From Bacteroidota bacterium (GTDB taxonomy: Bacteria; Bacteroidota; Bacteroidia; Bacteroidales; VadinHA17), in the NCBI GenBank assembly GCA_030613125.1, contig JAUWMO010000037.1, positions 1 to 16,516 on the forward strand: a stretch of DNA of 16,516 nucleotides, in the 5' to 3' direction. Made by a program: the position numbers and the translations under genes. This document shows positions 1 through 8,786 of this stretch, piece after piece (within the stretch, counting starts at the first letter, position 1; every line of letters starts with the position of its first letter). Below the pieces are notes generated by a model, which worked only from the letters and a program-made list of their open reading frames with translations, did no database searches and was not told the origin of the DNA.

Positions 1-368
1 AAAGTAAGGGTAAATTCACCGGTACCAATAAATTGTTTATGCTGCCAACCTTCCAAATCATTATAAACAGCAAGTTTTGGGTAGAATTGTGCAATTACAT
101 ACAGGTAATTGTCATTTTCTTCAAAGTATTCCATTCCTGAACGGCCGTAATCTTTAGCTCTGTCATTGACATTGTACCACCATTTGATCTTGAAAACAAA
201 AGAAGATCCTGGTTTTAGAGGTTGTGACAGATCAATCCTCATCATCGTATAATTCACAACGTATTGAAGATCGTTACCATTTTCATCCTGCACATAATCC
301 AGTTTAAATCCTCCATCATAACTATTGTTGAAATATCTTTTGATATGTTTTAATAAATGGATTGCAAG
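1..368 (-). pseudogene. 5'-truncated M1-family metallopeptidase (gluzincin aminopeptidase-like) fragment
   Basis: The minus strand reads open from 368 to the left edge, where the gene continues out of the window. The translation includes FNNSYDGGFKLDYVQDENG, YTMMRIDLSQPLKPG, DYGRSGMEYFEENDNYLY and LEGWQHKQFIGTGEFTL. This run is typical of the N-terminal beta domain of Bacteroidota M1 zinc aminopeptidases, which are secreted or periplasmic; the HExxH site would lie outside the window. In that family this stretch normally follows a signal peptide and roughly 100 more residues. Here an in-frame TAA (371-369) closes the frame, and the first in-frame ATG (245) lies inside the conserved domain. I saw no recognisable continuation upstream in the other frames. 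I infer a gene cut by rearrangement or deletion; a real start inside the domain is the less likely alternative. Family assignment is fairly sure, pseudogene status less so. Confidence 0.65.
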
Positions 369-572
369 TTAATTAAAGTAATTCTAAATAACGTTTTGTA
401 ATGATGATTTTTTTTAATTTTGAAGTATGAAAGGAAAAAAACTCCCTGAAGCAGATTCCATTTTATTCTGATCTGAATAATTTACCTGTAATAATATATT
501 AAAAATAATTTCCAGCAAACTATTTCTGATATTTTTATAATCTTTGTAATGAAAAAAAAATAATTGAAATTA

Positions 573-2048
573 ATGAAAATAAAGACTGCTAATATTAGGG
601 TTGAAAGAGAGATTGTGCATTTTAATCCAGATGATTCAAGGGTTGTAACTAGATTTTTCACCCCGGGAGATAATAAAAAAAGAATCGAGGGAATAATAGA
701 AAGAATTCTTTCATTACCTGAAAAAGAAATTAAACATATCCTTGCCCAAACCATTGAAAATTTTTCAAACAGACATTTAGATATAAAAAGGATATTTAAA
801 GATAACTTTGATCGCATAAATACAAATGATGATTACTCATTTCTTTCTCTTGATAAGAAATTGTTAATAGGCTCATATTTCACACGGGAATATTCAATTG
901 AATCAGCAGCCCTATTCAACCCGTCAATAGTTGCACATCCTGATCAAAGTATATTAGAAAAAGGAAGGTTAAGGGTAATTATTAGTTTCAGGGCTGTTGG
1001 AGAGGGACATATTTCATCAATTGTTTTTCGTAAAGGATCAATTGATGAAGATGGAAATCTAATAATAGATACTAAAAGCGACTTAGTTGAAAAAGGAAAA
1101 ATTACAAGCAATACGATTTATAATAAGCAAGACTTTATCCTCAAATTAAAAGAAATAAATAGCTTTGAAATAGTTAAGGAAATTATTAATAATTTATTAG
1201 ACAAATTCTCACACAATGAATTAGTTAATAGTATTGAGAGGTTTAAGCATAATATTGGAGATAAAATAACAGAATTTCATAATAATGCAATTGATTCATT
1301 AATATGGCTTGCAGATTCAACTTATGAAATTAATTTTAAAATAGAATCAAGCCTGTCAGGCCGGATTATTTTCCCAACAGCAAAAACCAGGTTAAGAGGG
1401 TTAGAAGATGCTCGTTTTGTTGCATTCAAGGATAATGGAACAGTTAAGTATTATGCCACATTTACAGCATTTAACGGGCAATTGACCTTACCCCAGTTGA
1501 TTGAAACCAGGGATTTTATACATTTTAAGATTTCCTCTTTTATTGGTAAAGGGTCACAGAATAAAGGAATAGCATTATTTCCTGAAAAAATAAATGGGAA
1601 ATATGCTGTTATTTCACGAAATGATAATGAAAACCTGTTTATTATGTTTTCAGATAATATTTATTATTGGGAAAAACCAAAATTACTTAAAACACCCACT
1701 TTTTACTGGGAGTTTTTCCAAATTGGAAATTGTGGGTCACCAATTAAAACGAAAGATGGATGGTTATTGCTTACCCATGGAGTTGGTCCAGTAAGAACAT
1801 ATTGTATAGGGGCGGTTTTACTTAGTTTAGACGATCCATCAAAAGTTATTGGCGCTATTAAAGAACCTATCTTGGTGCCGATTGAAAAAGAAAGAAATGG
1901 ATATGTGCCTAACGTGGCTTATTCTTGTGGCGCTATAATTCATAATGATAAATTAATTTTACCGTTTGCTATGTCCGATAGTTATTCGGGTATTGCAAAA
2001 ATTGATATTAATGACATCCTGGATGAAATGTCTCCAATAAAAAATTAG
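573..2048 (+). CDS. GH130-family glycosidase/phosphorylase, long form
   Basis: This is a 491-residue cytoplasmic protein with no signal peptide. I chose the ATG at 573 (MKIKTANIRVE) over an in-frame TTG nine bases upstream. The first 100 or so residues are helical and charged. The five-bladed-propeller features of GH130 follow: LRGLEDARFVAF with E278-D279, where the Asp is at the position of the family's catalytic acid, then GIALFPEKINGKYAVISRND, then SPIKTKDGWLLLTHGVG. GH130 enzymes phosphorolyse or hydrolyse beta-mannosides. The long N-terminus and the SRND sequence, where the short family members have HRP, suggest a different subgroup from the 350-residue paralogue at 3264-4316. Substrate cannot be read from the sequence. 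The gene is convergent with the glycosyltransferase gene, with 28 bases between stops and no strong terminator. It is noticeably AT-rich. Confidence 0.85.
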   Translation: MKIKTANIRVEREIVHFNPDDSRVVTRFFTPGDNKKRIEGIIERILSLPEKEIKHILAQTIENFSNRHLDIKRIFKDNFDRINTNDDYSFLSLDKKLLIGSYFTREYSIESAALFNPSIVAHPDQSILEKGRLRVIISFRAVGEGHISSIVFRKGSIDEDGNLIIDTKSDLVEKGKITSNTIYNKQDFILKLKEINSFEIVKEIINNLLDKFSHNELVNSIERFKHNIGDKITEFHNNAIDSLIWLADSTYEINFKIESSLSGRIIFPTAKTRLRGLEDARFVAFKDNGTVKYYATFTAFNGQLTLPQLIETRDFIHFKISSFIGKGSQNKGIALFPEKINGKYAVISRNDNENLFIMFSDNIYYWEKPKLLKTPTFYWEFFQIGNCGSPIKTKDGWLLLTHGVGPVRTYCIGAVLLSLDDPSKVIGAIKEPILVPIEKERNGYVPNVAYSCGAIIHNDKLILPFAMSDSYSGIAKIDINDILDEMSPIKN

Positions 2049-2076
2049 AATTTCGATATATTGTTATCTATTAGTC

Positions 2077-3210
2077 TTATTTTTCAGGAATATAGAAATA
2101 TTCTGCTTCTCCATAAGGAACATTAATTACTTGCTCATAAACTAATAAGTGCTTTTTAGCTATTTCAGACCAAAATAAATCTTTATTATACACCTTAATA
2201 TTATTTTTTAATTTTAATTCGAGTTTTTTGTCTGTTAGAATATTATTAATATGTCTAATGTAATCTTTGTCATTATATGCAGTTAATCCACCGCCACTTC
2301 TCTCATTCCATAATTTAAAACTTAATAAATCAGACGTAACTGCAGGTATATTAAATGCCGATGATTGGGCCAGTATTCCACTTTGAGCGCCTTTTTCATA
2401 AGGTAAGACTATTACATCGGCTGCACTTATTATAATATCAAATGTATTCTGCGGAAATTGTCCCCTTAAAATATGTATATTTTTTTTAACAGGCGAATTA
2501 TTAATAAGATTAAAAAAATACTCTTGGTAATCTGAATATTCCAATCCCCTCATTTTGCCTGCAACTAATAGAACAGCATTTTCTATTTTCTTAACAACCT
2601 CAGGAAATAGTTTTATAATTTTATCAAAACGCTTTGTTGGCCGGAAATAACCTGCTAATAATATTACCTTCTTATTTTTAATGTTTAATAACTCTTTAGC
2701 TTCTGGATGATGATTACAATTTCTCACACCATGGGCAATTACAAATATTTTATCATTAAAGCCAAAATTTTTAATTATTACATTTTTTTGAAATTCCTCA
2801 TGTACAATAATCGCAGAACTGTTTTTTATTATATTTTCTAATATAATATGTTCACTTCTTCCAGCATTTTCATTTATAGTGTGTAAAGTAGTAACAACTG
2901 GCACATCTGCAATTTTACACCTGAGAATAAAATCAATAATCTGAATTCCATGTTCAGAACCATATAAGCCAAATTCGTGTTGAATATGAATAACATCAGG
3001 CGTTAATTTTGAAGCTATATGAAATATTTTATTTGAAATATCACTATCACTAGGTGAAAAAACAGGGAATACCTTTTCACCTGACGCCCCAACCTGGCTT
3101 ATAACAAGAACTTCTTTTTTACATTCTTTTACTGCATTAGATAAAAATTGTGTATACGTTGCTATACCACATTCAGTTGGAGGATAAGTAGAAATATAGC
3201 ATATTCTCAT
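2077..3210 (-). CDS. GT4-type (GT-B fold) glycosyltransferase
   Basis: This 377-residue cytoplasmic enzyme begins MRICYISTYPPTECGIATYT, the glycine-rich first strand-loop of GT-B glycosyltransferases. The acceptor-side domain includes HIQHEFGLYGSEHG (about 75-88). The C-terminal nucleotide-sugar domain begins near VILLAGYFRPTKRFDKIIK (182-200) and contains VIVLPYEKGAQSGILAQ (266-282). E272 fits the first Glu of the EX7E motif; the second Glu position appears to be Q282, as in some GT4 subgroups. It should move a sugar from a nucleotide donor to an oligosaccharide or other acceptor. It lies 53 bases downstream of a GH130 gene on the same strand and convergent with another, so a mannosyl donor is a reasonable inference but not shown. 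Confidence 0.85.
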   Translation of the reverse strand: MRICYISTYPPTECGIATYTQFLSNAVKECKKEVLVISQVGASGEKVFPVFSPSDSDISNKIFHIASKLTPDVIHIQHEFGLYGSEHGIQIIDFILRCKIADVPVVTTLHTINENAGRSEHIILENIIKNSSAIIVHEEFQKNVIIKNFGFNDKIFVIAHGVRNCNHHPEAKELLNIKNKKVILLAGYFRPTKRFDKIIKLFPEVVKKIENAVLLVAGKMRGLEYSDYQEYFFNLINNSPVKKNIHILRGQFPQNTFDIIISAADVIVLPYEKGAQSGILAQSSAFNIPAVTSDLLSFKLWNERSGGGLTAYNDKDYIRHINNILTDKKLELKLKNNIKVYNKDLFWSEIAKKHLLVYEQVINVPYGEAEYFYIPEK

Positions 3211-3263
3211 AATTAAAAATTTTAATAAAATATTAAAACAAAAATAATAATATATATTCTAAA

Positions 3264-4316
3264 TTATTCAGAATTGATTAAGCCTAACAAGTCATTAATT
3301 GTTGTAATAGCTAAGCAAACAGACTCATCACATACACCGTAATATATAAAAACCCTGTTATCGGGCATAACTACCAAACCATTTGAAAAAATAACATTAT
3401 TAAAGAATCCTTTTTTTTCATATAATTCTTTTGGTTGTAAAACCGGGTACTTGCCTATTTTAATGATTTTTGAAGGATTTTCAAAATCAAGTAAGAACAA
3501 ACGTAATGTATATACACTATTATCTCCTTTCCCATGATATATAATAAGCCATCCATCCTTTGTTTTTATAGGCGGTGGCCCGCCTCCAATTTTTTGGCTT
3601 TCAAACGCTGATCCATCAGGCCTTAGCAAGCATTTGTGATTTCCCCAATGAATCAAGTCAGGTGATTCGGAATACCATATTGAAGGCAACCCAAAACCTT
3701 TATTATCAGGCCTGTGAAGCGCAATGTATTTTCCTTTTACTTTTTCTTCAAATATAACAACATCCTTATTCAATGGTGGAAATATTATTCCTTTACGTTC
3801 AATAGTTTTAAAATCTTTCGTTTCGGCCAACATAGTAACATAACCATCACCTGAAACAGCAGTATAGTTAATATAGTATGTGTTGCCTATTTTTGATATA
3901 CGAGCATCTTCCACTCCAAAACCTTCACTTTCCATATTTGGGAAAATAAAAGGTTTGGCATCAATAGTGAAATTTATTCCATCTGTACTTCTGGCTATCC
4001 GAATATGGCTAATTGATGAAAGATAATCCCTGCCATTATAAAAAATGCCACGAGAATCTTTTGGGGTTACATTTGGATCAGTACTAGATATTTCTAATAT
4101 TTTTGGTTCTCCTTTCCCATTATTGAATTCATAATAAGGAATTGTATAAAATCCTTTTTTAATTAAGCAATTTTCGGCAACCCGTAAAAGAAGTATTACC
4201 TGTTCATTAAAAATCGTAGCCCCAGGATTAAATGTCCCTAAAACATTGTAGCCTTCCAATGATGGTTTAATCATGGAAGGTTTAATAATTGGATTTAATT
4301 CATGTCTTTTTAACAT
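3264..4316 (-). CDS. GH130-family beta-mannoside phosphorylase-like protein, short form
   Basis: This is a 350-residue cytoplasmic protein of usual GH130 length. Visible family features are MLKRHELNPIIKPS at the start, ILLLRVAE (41-48) with R45, GFGVEDARI (132-140) with D137 as the likely catalytic acid, PPLNKDVVIFEEKVKGKYIALHRPD (180-204; HR at 201-202) and GGGPPPIKTKDGWLIIYHG. The HRP segment and the PIKTKDGW segment line the phosphate and sugar sites in characterised members. Its likely role is reversible phosphorolysis, or hydrolysis, of a beta-linked mannoside; linkage is unknown. It is the first gene of a probable two-gene operon with the GT4 gene, 53 AT-only bases downstream. A triple hexamer repeat lies just upstream of the start. 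Confidence 0.87.
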   Translation of the reverse strand: MLKRHELNPIIKPSMIKPSLEGYNVLGTFNPGATIFNEQVILLLRVAENCLIKKGFYTIPYYEFNNGKGEPKILEISSTDPNVTPKDSRGIFYNGRDYLSSISHIRIARSTDGINFTIDAKPFIFPNMESEGFGVEDARISKIGNTYYINYTAVSGDGYVTMLAETKDFKTIERKGIIFPPLNKDVVIFEEKVKGKYIALHRPDNKGFGLPSIWYSESPDLIHWGNHKCLLRPDGSAFESQKIGGGPPPIKTKDGWLIIYHGKGDNSVYTLRLFLLDFENPSKIIKIGKYPVLQPKELYEKKGFFNNVIFSNGLVVMPDNRVFIYYGVCDESVCLAITTINDLLGLINSE

Positions 4317-4347
4317 TATAAATTTTTTTATTTTCCCTTTGCTTATT

Positions 4348-4365
4348 CTTTAACTTTAACTTTAA
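4348..4365. repeat. Three tandem CTTTAA hexamers upstream of the GH130-GT4 operon
   Basis: Three perfect copies of CTTTAA stand head to tail 32 bases before the start codon of the short GH130 gene, in its promoter or leader. A regulator site is possible. Simple slippage in AT-rich DNA would give the same picture. Confidence 0.5.
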
Positions 4366-4412
4366 CCGGACACTACTGATTTATAATAACAATCCTGGTA
4401 AGTTTATTCCGC

Positions 4413-5291
4413 TTAGAAATTCAGGGACACACCCAGTGAGGGCCCCTTGATATTATAAATAATATGTGTCCTGATGTTTTCAGAGGGGAAAGTTGCCCTT
4501 ACATCAAATACCTGATAACCAGCATCTAACCCTAACCAGCGTGTAGGTTTAAAGGAAAACACCAGATGCATGTCATGAATCGCACCACTATAGTTCTCAG
4601 TATTAAAGAACAGCAGACCAATACCACCTTTGAAGGTGAGCCAGGGAGTAATTCTGAATGAGCCCAATAATCCAAAGTTGGGTAATGGAGCTACAAATTC
4701 AACTTTATCATCCAAATCAATAATATTTGAGCGTACACCGGTTTTGATTTTCATAAAATATATATTAATATATGCCGCTAAAAAGGCATCAGGATCCTTT
4801 AAAATAGAAAAAAGATATCCGGCACTAAAAATATAAGTGTTAAAAAATCCACTGATATACGAACCTGCAGGGATGGTATCATCTAAAAACACAATTTCTT
4901 TTGCTGTTTCTATAGAACTTTCCCTTTTTAAGCCATAATAACTGGCGAAGATCCCGCTTCTGGGAGTAATACGATATAAAAAAGATCCGGAGGCCAAATA
5001 CATTGAACTCTGCAGGCCAAGGTTTTTTTCCAGATCAATTTTTGCGCTGAGAATATAATTCTTTGCCTCAAACCTGATACTGGTCTCAACTGATGCAAAA
5101 ATACCGGCATATGCGATTTGAACAGGTTGATCTATTTTTTCTCTCTCTTTTTTTTCCTTTCCTTTTTTCTCTTGCGGATGTAAGCTTAAATTATTGTTTA
5201 ATAAAGTGTCTTGTTGAGCAATTAAAAGAAATGAATAAGAGAAAATAAACAGAACCGACAATAATATTTTAATTTTCAGTTTTTTTATCAT
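4413..5291 (-). CDS. Predicted outer-membrane beta-barrel protein, unknown function
   Basis: This 292-residue protein begins with a clear signal peptide: two lysine-rich steps, a hydrophobic core of about 18 residues and a likely cut after LLIAQ (near residue 26). A short Lys/Glu-rich segment follows (about 42-52). The rest alternates polar and hydrophobic residues with aromatic girdles, and the chain ends in LGVSLNF. A terminal Phe after an amphipathic strand is the usual outer-membrane beta-barrel ending. I do not recognise the family; a DUF6268-like barrel is one possibility. The gene is single, with 96 bases to the GH130 operon downstream and 237 to the protease gene upstream, so it is probably transcribed alone. 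A perfect 9-bp inverted repeat stands 10 bases before its start codon. Confidence 0.7.
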   Translation of the reverse strand: MIKKLKIKILLSVLFIFSYSFLLIAQQDTLLNNNLSLHPQEKKGKEKKEREKIDQPVQIAYAGIFASVETSIRFEAKNYILSAKIDLEKNLGLQSSMYLASGSFLYRITPRSGIFASYYGLKRESSIETAKEIVFLDDTIPAGSYISGFFNTYIFSAGYLFSILKDPDAFLAAYINIYFMKIKTGVRSNIIDLDDKVEFVAPLPNFGLLGSFRITPWLTFKGGIGLLFFNTENYSGAIHDMHLVFSFKPTRWLGLDAGYQVFDVRATFPSENIRTHIIYNIKGPSLGVSLNF

Positions 5292-5301
5292 GTCTTTTTA
5301 T

Positions 5302-5331
5302 TTTTACTATCAGTGTTTAAAAATAGTAAAA
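5302..5331. promoter_or_regulatory. 9-bp inverted repeat upstream of the outer-membrane protein gene
   Basis: TTTTACTAT (5302-5310) and its exact reverse complement ATAGTAAAA (5323-5331) are separated by 12 bases and lie just before the start codon at 5291. The arrangement could be a dimeric repressor site or a leader hairpin. No regulator gene is next to it. Confidence 0.4.
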
Positions 5332-5528
5332 TATGATCTGAATAAGAAAGTTATTCATTTGCAAAGTTTCTGCTATTTTAGGTGGTGTACAGGTTTGTTT
5401 TCCTTTTATTAAATTGTTTGTACTGTAAACTCAGGCTAAAAATAATCTAAAGTTTATGAAAACACCTATTTCTGATTCTATTTTGGAATGTTAGCATAAG
5501 AAATTACATAACACCTACATAACAGAGT

Positions 5529-8500
5529 TTATTGTTTTCCCTCATCAAGTTCATCCAACAACACTTCCACCGCCTTCTCAAGTTGCTGATCCCGGTCAGT
5601 TATAACAACCTCATATTCATTAGGCACTAAATAATCAGGTTCAAGTTGCTGGTTCTCCAGATATTCTCCTTTCATGTCTTTGGTTCCTACCTGCGGGATC
5701 CCAAAATAAAGACTCCGGTCCTGCAGGGTTTCCCACCAGACGGCTGTCATGGTACCAGGTACCGGCATACCAACTATTTTCCCGATATTTAAGGCCCTGT
5801 ATGCATATGGGAAAGCATGTGCATCTGAATAGTTACTTTCACTTACCAGTACAATAGATGGTTTATCCCATTTGGCAATTGGCTCTGAACCAAAATAGCG
5901 ACCACCTGGATAATAATCAGCATACCTTTGACCATTTAAAAGAGTGGCTAAGTCGTCATGCAGCCAGCCTCCACCATTAAATCGTGTGTCCACAATAATG
6001 GCTTCTTTTTCATGGTTCCGGCCAAGTATTTCTGAATAGGCTACCCGGAAACTTGCTGAATTCATACTGCGAACATGAATATAACCTAAACGTCCATTAG
6101 ACAATTTTTCAGTTTCTGCACGTCGGTTTTTCACCCAGCGTTCATATAGTAACTGATACTCCTGGCCTATACTAATGGGCTTTATTGTTTCTTCCCAATG
6201 TGTGTTTGATGAAGGATCATATAAAGAGAGCAGTGTAGGCTTTCCTGCCTTATGGTTCAACATTTTAAAGTAATTTTTTCCCGTTGCAATAACCTCACCA
6301 TCAATTTTTTCAATAATAGTGCCCATTTTGATCTTTGAACCTTCCTGGATCAGTGGACCTTTATCAAATATCTCCACAATCTTTAAACCATTTCCTGTAA
6401 ACTTATCATCAAACAAGGCTCCCAGTTTTGCAGTCTGATCACCATGCGGATCGGAAAACCGATATCCCGATCCGGTGTGTGACCCATTAAGTTCACCAAG
6501 CATTTCACTGAGCATTTCGGCAAAGTCGAAATTGTTGTTAATGTGAGGCAGGAATTTTATGTATTCGGCCTTATAAAAATCCCAATCAACTCCGTGTAAA
6601 TCGGGATTGTACCATTTCTTTTTTACCTGTCGCCATACATGTTCGAACATATATTCGCGTTCCAGCGTCTTATTGAGATTCATCTCAGCATTATAACTGA
6701 CAGGTTTCTTTTTGTGGTCATCTATGCCAATTTTTACAATATTCCCACCAGAAAAAACGTACAAATTTTTAAAAGCAGTATCAACCTGCATATATCCCCC
6801 TCTTCCTTCAAGCTTCAGGACAAGTTTGGTTTCATTCTTTTTTAAATCATGCATCCAGAGATCATGACCTTTTTCGAATTTGCTAAGGTAATAGAGTTTA
6901 TCAGCTTCCGGTGACAGGATTGCATAAGCCAGATCGGATGAATGGATAGTTAAACGGGCAGTACGGTCTTCGATTTTATCCAGTTCAATGACTAAAGGTT
7001 TATCTTTTTTTGTTTCCGATGTTTTTTCTTTGCTTTTTTTCTTTGTAGGTTCTTTATCTTTCTTCTTTTCTTTTTCTTTCTCTTTCTCGTTTTCTTTCAA
7101 TACTTCAAACTCTTCTTTGGATAATTTAAAACGGTCGAAGGCTTTTTTATTGAAGAACATGGCGTATGCATCATAATGGGCTCCCCAGCTACCATGACTA
7201 CGCAATCCGTTCCGATCAGTAAACCATAGTAAAGCATTCCCTTTCATCATCCATTGTGGGCCGTTATCACTATAACCACTTTTAGTCAGATTAATAACCT
7301 CACCAGATCCATCTGATTTAATAAGTCCTACCTCATTAATTATCCAGTTGTTTGGTGTGTATGAAACAAGGAACCATTTACCATCAGGAGACCATTGGTA
7401 CCATTGATCCCCATCAGAATAGGAATAATTGTATTTCCCTTCAAGTATGGTCCGGGTTTTTTTAGATTCCAGATTAATAACCTTTAGGGTTGTACGTTCT
7501 TCAAGATAGGCTATCTCTTTTCCATCAGGTGAAAAACGGGGCTGAAAAGTCTCCTGTGGGACTTCCAGTACGACCTCCTCTTTAAGTACCGTAGCCGTTG
7601 TAAAGTATTTTTCTTCTTTCCGTTCAATTTTACTGGTATAAAGGTTCCAACTACCATTCCTTTCTGATGCGTACACCAGAGTTCTTTCGTCGGGGCCAAA
7701 ACTGACTGATCGTTCCTGTTCAGGAGTATTTGTAATCCTTTTGGTAGTTCCATAGTCAGTCGAAGTAACAAATACTTCACCTCGTACAATAAAAGCAATT
7801 TCCTTCCCATTGGGAGAAAGGTCCATTTCACTGGCTCCAGAATTCAACTTCATGAATTCAACATCAGAGCTCTCAAAATCAAGGTTGATAGCAATATTCA
7901 CTTTCTCCGGATCTGCATCAGATCTCTGTGTGTAGATCTCTCCATTGAAACTATAACATAACAGATTATTATCAGCAATGCTTAAAAATCTAACAGGATG
8001 CTTTTCAAAACCTGAAACCTGGGTCACCTGATCAGGAGCTGATAAATTAATCTTGCAGACATTAAAAGATCCAAATTGTTCACTCAGGTAAAAGATTTCA
8101 TTTTGATCAGAACCGAAAACCGGAGAACGGTCCTCACCTTTAAAGCTCGTGAGTTTAACATGATTTCCTGTTGCTACATCATACATCCATATATCCCTGG
8201 TTACAGAGGATTTATGGTGTTTTCTCCAGATATTTTCATAACCTTTTCGGTCCATGTATATAATTTTTGTGCCTGATTTATTGTATATGGCATCTTCTGC
8301 AGGAGTACTCAATACTTGTTTTACCCGTTCCCCATTTACTGGAACACTATATAATTCTGATAAAACTCCGGAGGGAAATTGTACATTGTTCGGGTTATCA
8401 TAGATGGTGGCACTATACAGTATATTTTCCCCGTCTGGTGTAAACGAATTAGGTGTTTCTCCTCCTGAAAAGAATGTTAATTTTTTTGCTTCACCTCCTG

Positions 8501-8786
8501 CTGAAGGAATTAGAAAAATATCAAAATTTCCATATCTGTTTGATGCGAAAGCGATGCTTTTTCCATCAGGAGACCAAACAGGTTTATAATCATATGCTTT
8601 GTGGATTGTAAGAGGAATGGCAATTCCGCCATTGGAAGAAACTTTATAGAGATCTCCTTTATAAGAGAAAACAATAGTATTTCCATCCGGAGAAATAGCA
8701 GGGTATCTCATCCACAAGGGCTGAGCATTTTCTTTGAAAAAGATTAAAAGTAACAAAACAGTGAAAATTAATCTGTAAATTTTCAT
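5529..8786 (-). CDS. Secreted tricorn-like S41 family peptidase with beta-propeller and PDZ domains
   Basis: This 1085-residue protein is exported by a signal peptide (MKIYRLIFTVLLLLIFF, cut near ENAQ at about residue 22). Residues from about 25 to 530 carry repeated PD40/WD40-like blades with the SPDG signature, such as ISPDGNTIVFS, WSPDGKSIAFAS, FSPDGKEIAYL and WSPDGKWFLVS. A Lys/Glu-rich stretch (564-597) separates them from a second, smaller propeller-like part. A helical C1-like segment (about 700-780), a PDZ domain (about 800-870) and the S41 catalytic domain follow. By analogy with archaeal tricorn (S745/H746, S965, E1023) the active residues should be S769-H770 in LNGSHTGSG, S987 in NYSDAHAF and E1044 in YLENQQLEPD; all are present. 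It probably degrades peptides in the periplasm. It appears to be a single-gene unit. Family assignment is firm; substrate is unknown. Confidence 0.92.
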   Translation of the reverse strand: MKIYRLIFTVLLLLIFFKENAQPLWMRYPAISPDGNTIVFSYKGDLYKVSSNGGIAIPLTIHKAYDYKPVWSPDGKSIAFASNRYGNFDIFLIPSAGGEAKKLTFFSGGETPNSFTPDGENILYSATIYDNPNNVQFPSGVLSELYSVPVNGERVKQVLSTPAEDAIYNKSGTKIIYMDRKGYENIWRKHHKSSVTRDIWMYDVATGNHVKLTSFKGEDRSPVFGSDQNEIFYLSEQFGSFNVCKINLSAPDQVTQVSGFEKHPVRFLSIADNNLLCYSFNGEIYTQRSDADPEKVNIAINLDFESSDVEFMKLNSGASEMDLSPNGKEIAFIVRGEVFVTSTDYGTTKRITNTPEQERSVSFGPDERTLVYASERNGSWNLYTSKIERKEEKYFTTATVLKEEVVLEVPQETFQPRFSPDGKEIAYLEERTTLKVINLESKKTRTILEGKYNYSYSDGDQWYQWSPDGKWFLVSYTPNNWIINEVGLIKSDGSGEVINLTKSGYSDNGPQWMMKGNALLWFTDRNGLRSHGSWGAHYDAYAMFFNKKAFDRFKLSKEEFEVLKENEKEKEKEKKKDKEPTKKKSKEKTSETKKDKPLVIELDKIEDRTARLTIHSSDLAYAILSPEADKLYYLSKFEKGHDLWMHDLKKNETKLVLKLEGRGGYMQVDTAFKNLYVFSGGNIVKIGIDDHKKKPVSYNAEMNLNKTLEREYMFEHVWRQVKKKWYNPDLHGVDWDFYKAEYIKFLPHINNNFDFAEMLSEMLGELNGSHTGSGYRFSDPHGDQTAKLGALFDDKFTGNGLKIVEIFDKGPLIQEGSKIKMGTIIEKIDGEVIATGKNYFKMLNHKAGKPTLLSLYDPSSNTHWEETIKPISIGQEYQLLYERWVKNRRAETEKLSNGRLGYIHVRSMNSASFRVAYSEILGRNHEKEAIIVDTRFNGGGWLHDDLATLLNGQRYADYYPGGRYFGSEPIAKWDKPSIVLVSESNYSDAHAFPYAYRALNIGKIVGMPVPGTMTAVWWETLQDRSLYFGIPQVGTKDMKGEYLENQQLEPDYLVPNEYEVVITDRDQQLEKAVEVLLDELDEGKQ

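Noticed and set aside
482..817. 111-codon minus-strand frame rich in Ile/Phe
   Set aside because: It overlaps the start of the long GH130 gene, has AT-driven hydrophobic composition and no recognisable domain; I treat it as an antisense shadow.
4361..4380. Possible insertion-sequence end (AACCGGACACTAC)
   Set aside because: It is reminiscent of some IS termini, but I found no matching inverted copy and no transposase in the window.
6988..7176. Ser/Phe-rich plus-strand frame
   Set aside because: It is the antisense of the Lys/Glu-rich hinge of the protease and has no independent support.
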